Part shown: positions 20,492-21,617 of the stretch, in pieces | Numbering within the stretch: position 1 is the stretch's first letter | Layout: each line of letters begins with the position of its first letter | Assembly: GCA_009839405.1 (NCBI GenBank) | Contig: VXPR01000574.1 | Location: forward strand, 1-21,617 | Reading direction: 5' to 3' | Length of the DNA: 21,617 nucleotides | Source: Gammaproteobacteria bacterium | GTDB lineage: Bacteria > Pseudomonadota > Gammaproteobacteria > Pseudomonadales > Azotimanducaceae | Program-made: the position numbers and the translations under genes | Notes under the pieces: model-generated | The model's input: the letters and a program-made list of their open reading frames with translations, nothing else | Databases searched by the model: none | What the model was told of the DNA's origin: nothing

Positions 20492-21617
20492 ATGAGCGAC
20501 GCCCCCGACCCTTGGACCGACGACCCCACCTTCTTCGAGGGATGGCCCATGTCCACCCCCCTCGACATTCGCCGCGGGCTCACGCGAGAGGAAGACGTGT
20601 CATACCCCCTCCGCTGGGGAATCATCAGCGCCTCGGCCATCGCCTCGGACTGGATCAAGTCGTTGCAGGACGTGCCCGGCGCGTCGGTCACCGCGGTGGC
20701 GGCGCGGGACATGGATCGCGCCAAGGCCTATGCCGAGGCGCACGGGGTGGCCACCGCCTACGACTCCTATGCGGACCTTTGCAACGACCCCAACGTGGAC
20801 ATCGTCTACATCGCCTCCAAGACCTGGGATCACCACCGGGACCTGCTCACCGCCATCGCCGCCGGCAAGCACGTCCTGTGCGAAAAGCCCTTCACCGACA
20901 CCGCCGAACAGGCGCGGGAGGTCTATGCCGCCGCCGACGAGGCCGGGGTTATTTGCCAAGAGGCCATGTGGACACGCTTCTTCCCGGCCATCGAACACGC
21001 CCGCGCCGCGATGGAACGAGGTGACATCGGCGACATTCAGGTGGTGCAAGCCGATTACCCCGACCGCGTTTACGCCCTGAACCCGGCAGTCACCGGCTTC
21101 GGCGCCGACGAAATGCCTCTCGTCGCTGCCGCCGGTCGAGCACCCCGCCCGCAGCCCCACGCCGGCGGCATCCCCTCCGCCCATGGCGGGGCACCGAGCG
21201 CCGCCGTCCTGCAGTACACCGAACAGCAAGGCATTGCCGTCATCACCTTCCCGTCCGGTCGGTTCCCCGAAGAGACCCAATATATCGGCACCAAGGGCCG
21301 CATCACCATCGAGACCCCCTCGCACCATCCCTCTGCGCTAACCATCCGCACGGGCCGCCCGCCGCGCCGCGGCACCCGCAAGGACGAAGGCAAGCCGCCC
21401 ATGGAACTCGACCCATCCCACGGCTGGAACGGCGACTGGATCGAGACCCACTGGAACCAGGACAGGAACCCCAGCAACGGCCCCTTCAACCACGCCGAAC
21501 GCTTCGAGTACCCCCTGCCAACCCCAGCCCCCCTCACCCGCGGCCACACGGCGGGCTCACGCTGGGCCGGCGCAAACCTCATACGCTACCAGGGCGGGGC
21601 CTGGGGGGGCGGGCACC
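20492..21617 (+). CDS. Gfo/Idh/MocA-family oxidoreductase, cut by window edge
   Basis: The open frame runs from the ATG at 20492 to the window end (375 residues) with no stop. After a 42-residue extension (MSDAPDPWTDDPTFFEGWPM and onward) comes a Rossmann fold: RWGIISASAIASDWIKSLQD, GASVTAVAARDMDRAKAYAEAHG, YADLCNDPNVDIVYIASKTWDHH, AAGKHVLCEKPFTDTAEQA (Glu131-Lys-Pro133) and GVICQEAMWTRFFPAIEHARAAM. These are typical of NAD(P)-dependent sugar and dihydrodiol dehydrogenases. The usual GGGALLDIGVYP segment of the second domain is not visible where expected; instead there is VYALNPAVTGFGADEMPL. Later parts (GRFPEETQYIGTKGRITIET) do fit the family. Substrate unknown. It is in the same direction as the aminotransferase but separated by a terminator, so likely its own transcript. 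Its ribosome binding site is weak. Confidence 0.8.
   Translation, partial: MSDAPDPWTDDPTFFEGWPMSTPLDIRRGLTREEDVSYPLRWGIISASAIASDWIKSLQDVPGASVTAVAARDMDRAKAYAEAHGVATAYDSYADLCNDPNVDIVYIASKTWDHHRDLLTAIAAGKHVLCEKPFTDTAEQAREVYAAADEAGVICQEAMWTRFFPAIEHARAAMERGDIGDIQVVQADYPDRVYALNPAVTGFGADEMPLVAAAGRAPRPQPHAGGIPSAHGGAPSAAVLQYTEQQGIAVITFPSGRFPEETQYIGTKGRITIETPSHHPSALTIRTGRPPRRGTRKDEGKPPMELDPSHGWNGDWIETHWNQDRNPSNGPFNHAERFEYPLPTPAPLTRGHTAGSRWAGANLIRYQGGAWGGGH

Overview
The window is GC-rich, coding-dense DNA, most like an uncultured gammaproteobacterium. Four things support this: a ThrH-type phosphotransferase, a YceF-type Maf protein, PrpB/PrpC/PrpD proteins close in length to the E. coli ones, and two outer-membrane proteins (an OprF/OmpA-type porin and a classical autotransporter). 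Taxonomy is an inference from protein families only. There are no rRNA or tRNA genes, no CRISPR array and no transposase. I count 16 protein genes; the first and last are cut by the window edges.

Layout. 1-2839 (minus): the N-terminal 339 residues of a family III (CaiB/BaiF) CoA-transferase, then an exported, very basic Arg/Pro/Ser/Gln-rich protein of unknown function with a 15-bp coding minisatellite. 3061-4212 (plus): a TauD/TfdA-type Fe(II)/2-oxoglutarate dioxygenase with a long N-terminal extension. 4213-4421: a repeat-rich gap with a 65-bp direct duplication and a hairpin. 4422-7177 (minus): cysH (assimilatory APS reductase with iron-sulfur ligands), a small CxxC thioredoxin-fold protein and a Cys-type sulfatase, which together look like a sulfur-acquisition group. 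7408-11538 (plus): thrH-prpB-prpC-prpD, the methylcitrate cycle for propionyl-CoA headed by a phosphoserine/homoserine phosphotransferase gene.

11647-16259 (minus): an OmpA/OprF-type protein with three calcium-binding thrombospondin type-3 repeats overlaps by 4 bp (ATGA) an 1152-residue autotransporter whose passenger is a string of Ig-like domains. A two-domain block of that passenger has been tandemly duplicated. 16528-18934 (minus): an LLM-type flavin/F420 oxidoreductase, a SMUG1-type uracil-DNA glycosylase, and a YceF/Maf pyrophosphatase overlapping the glycosylase. 19085-end (plus): a class III PLP aminotransferase, a strong terminator, and a Gfo/Idh/MocA oxidoreductase that runs off the window.

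Several short structured repeats sit in the gaps: paired hairpins with a GGGAAGGC/GCCTTCCC stem, and CCTCGTAGGGG hairpins. They look like members of dispersed repeat families. Several genes also share a -10-like hexamer (TACACT, TACAAT, TATGAT or TATGCT) 28-36 bp before the start codon without an obvious -35 box. The most interesting candidates are the OmpA-autotransporter translationally coupled pair, the SMUG1-Maf genome/nucleotide-pool hygiene pair, the thrH-prp operon, the sulfur cluster and the repeat-rich exported protein. I found no clear evidence for a wholly new defence or mobile system.
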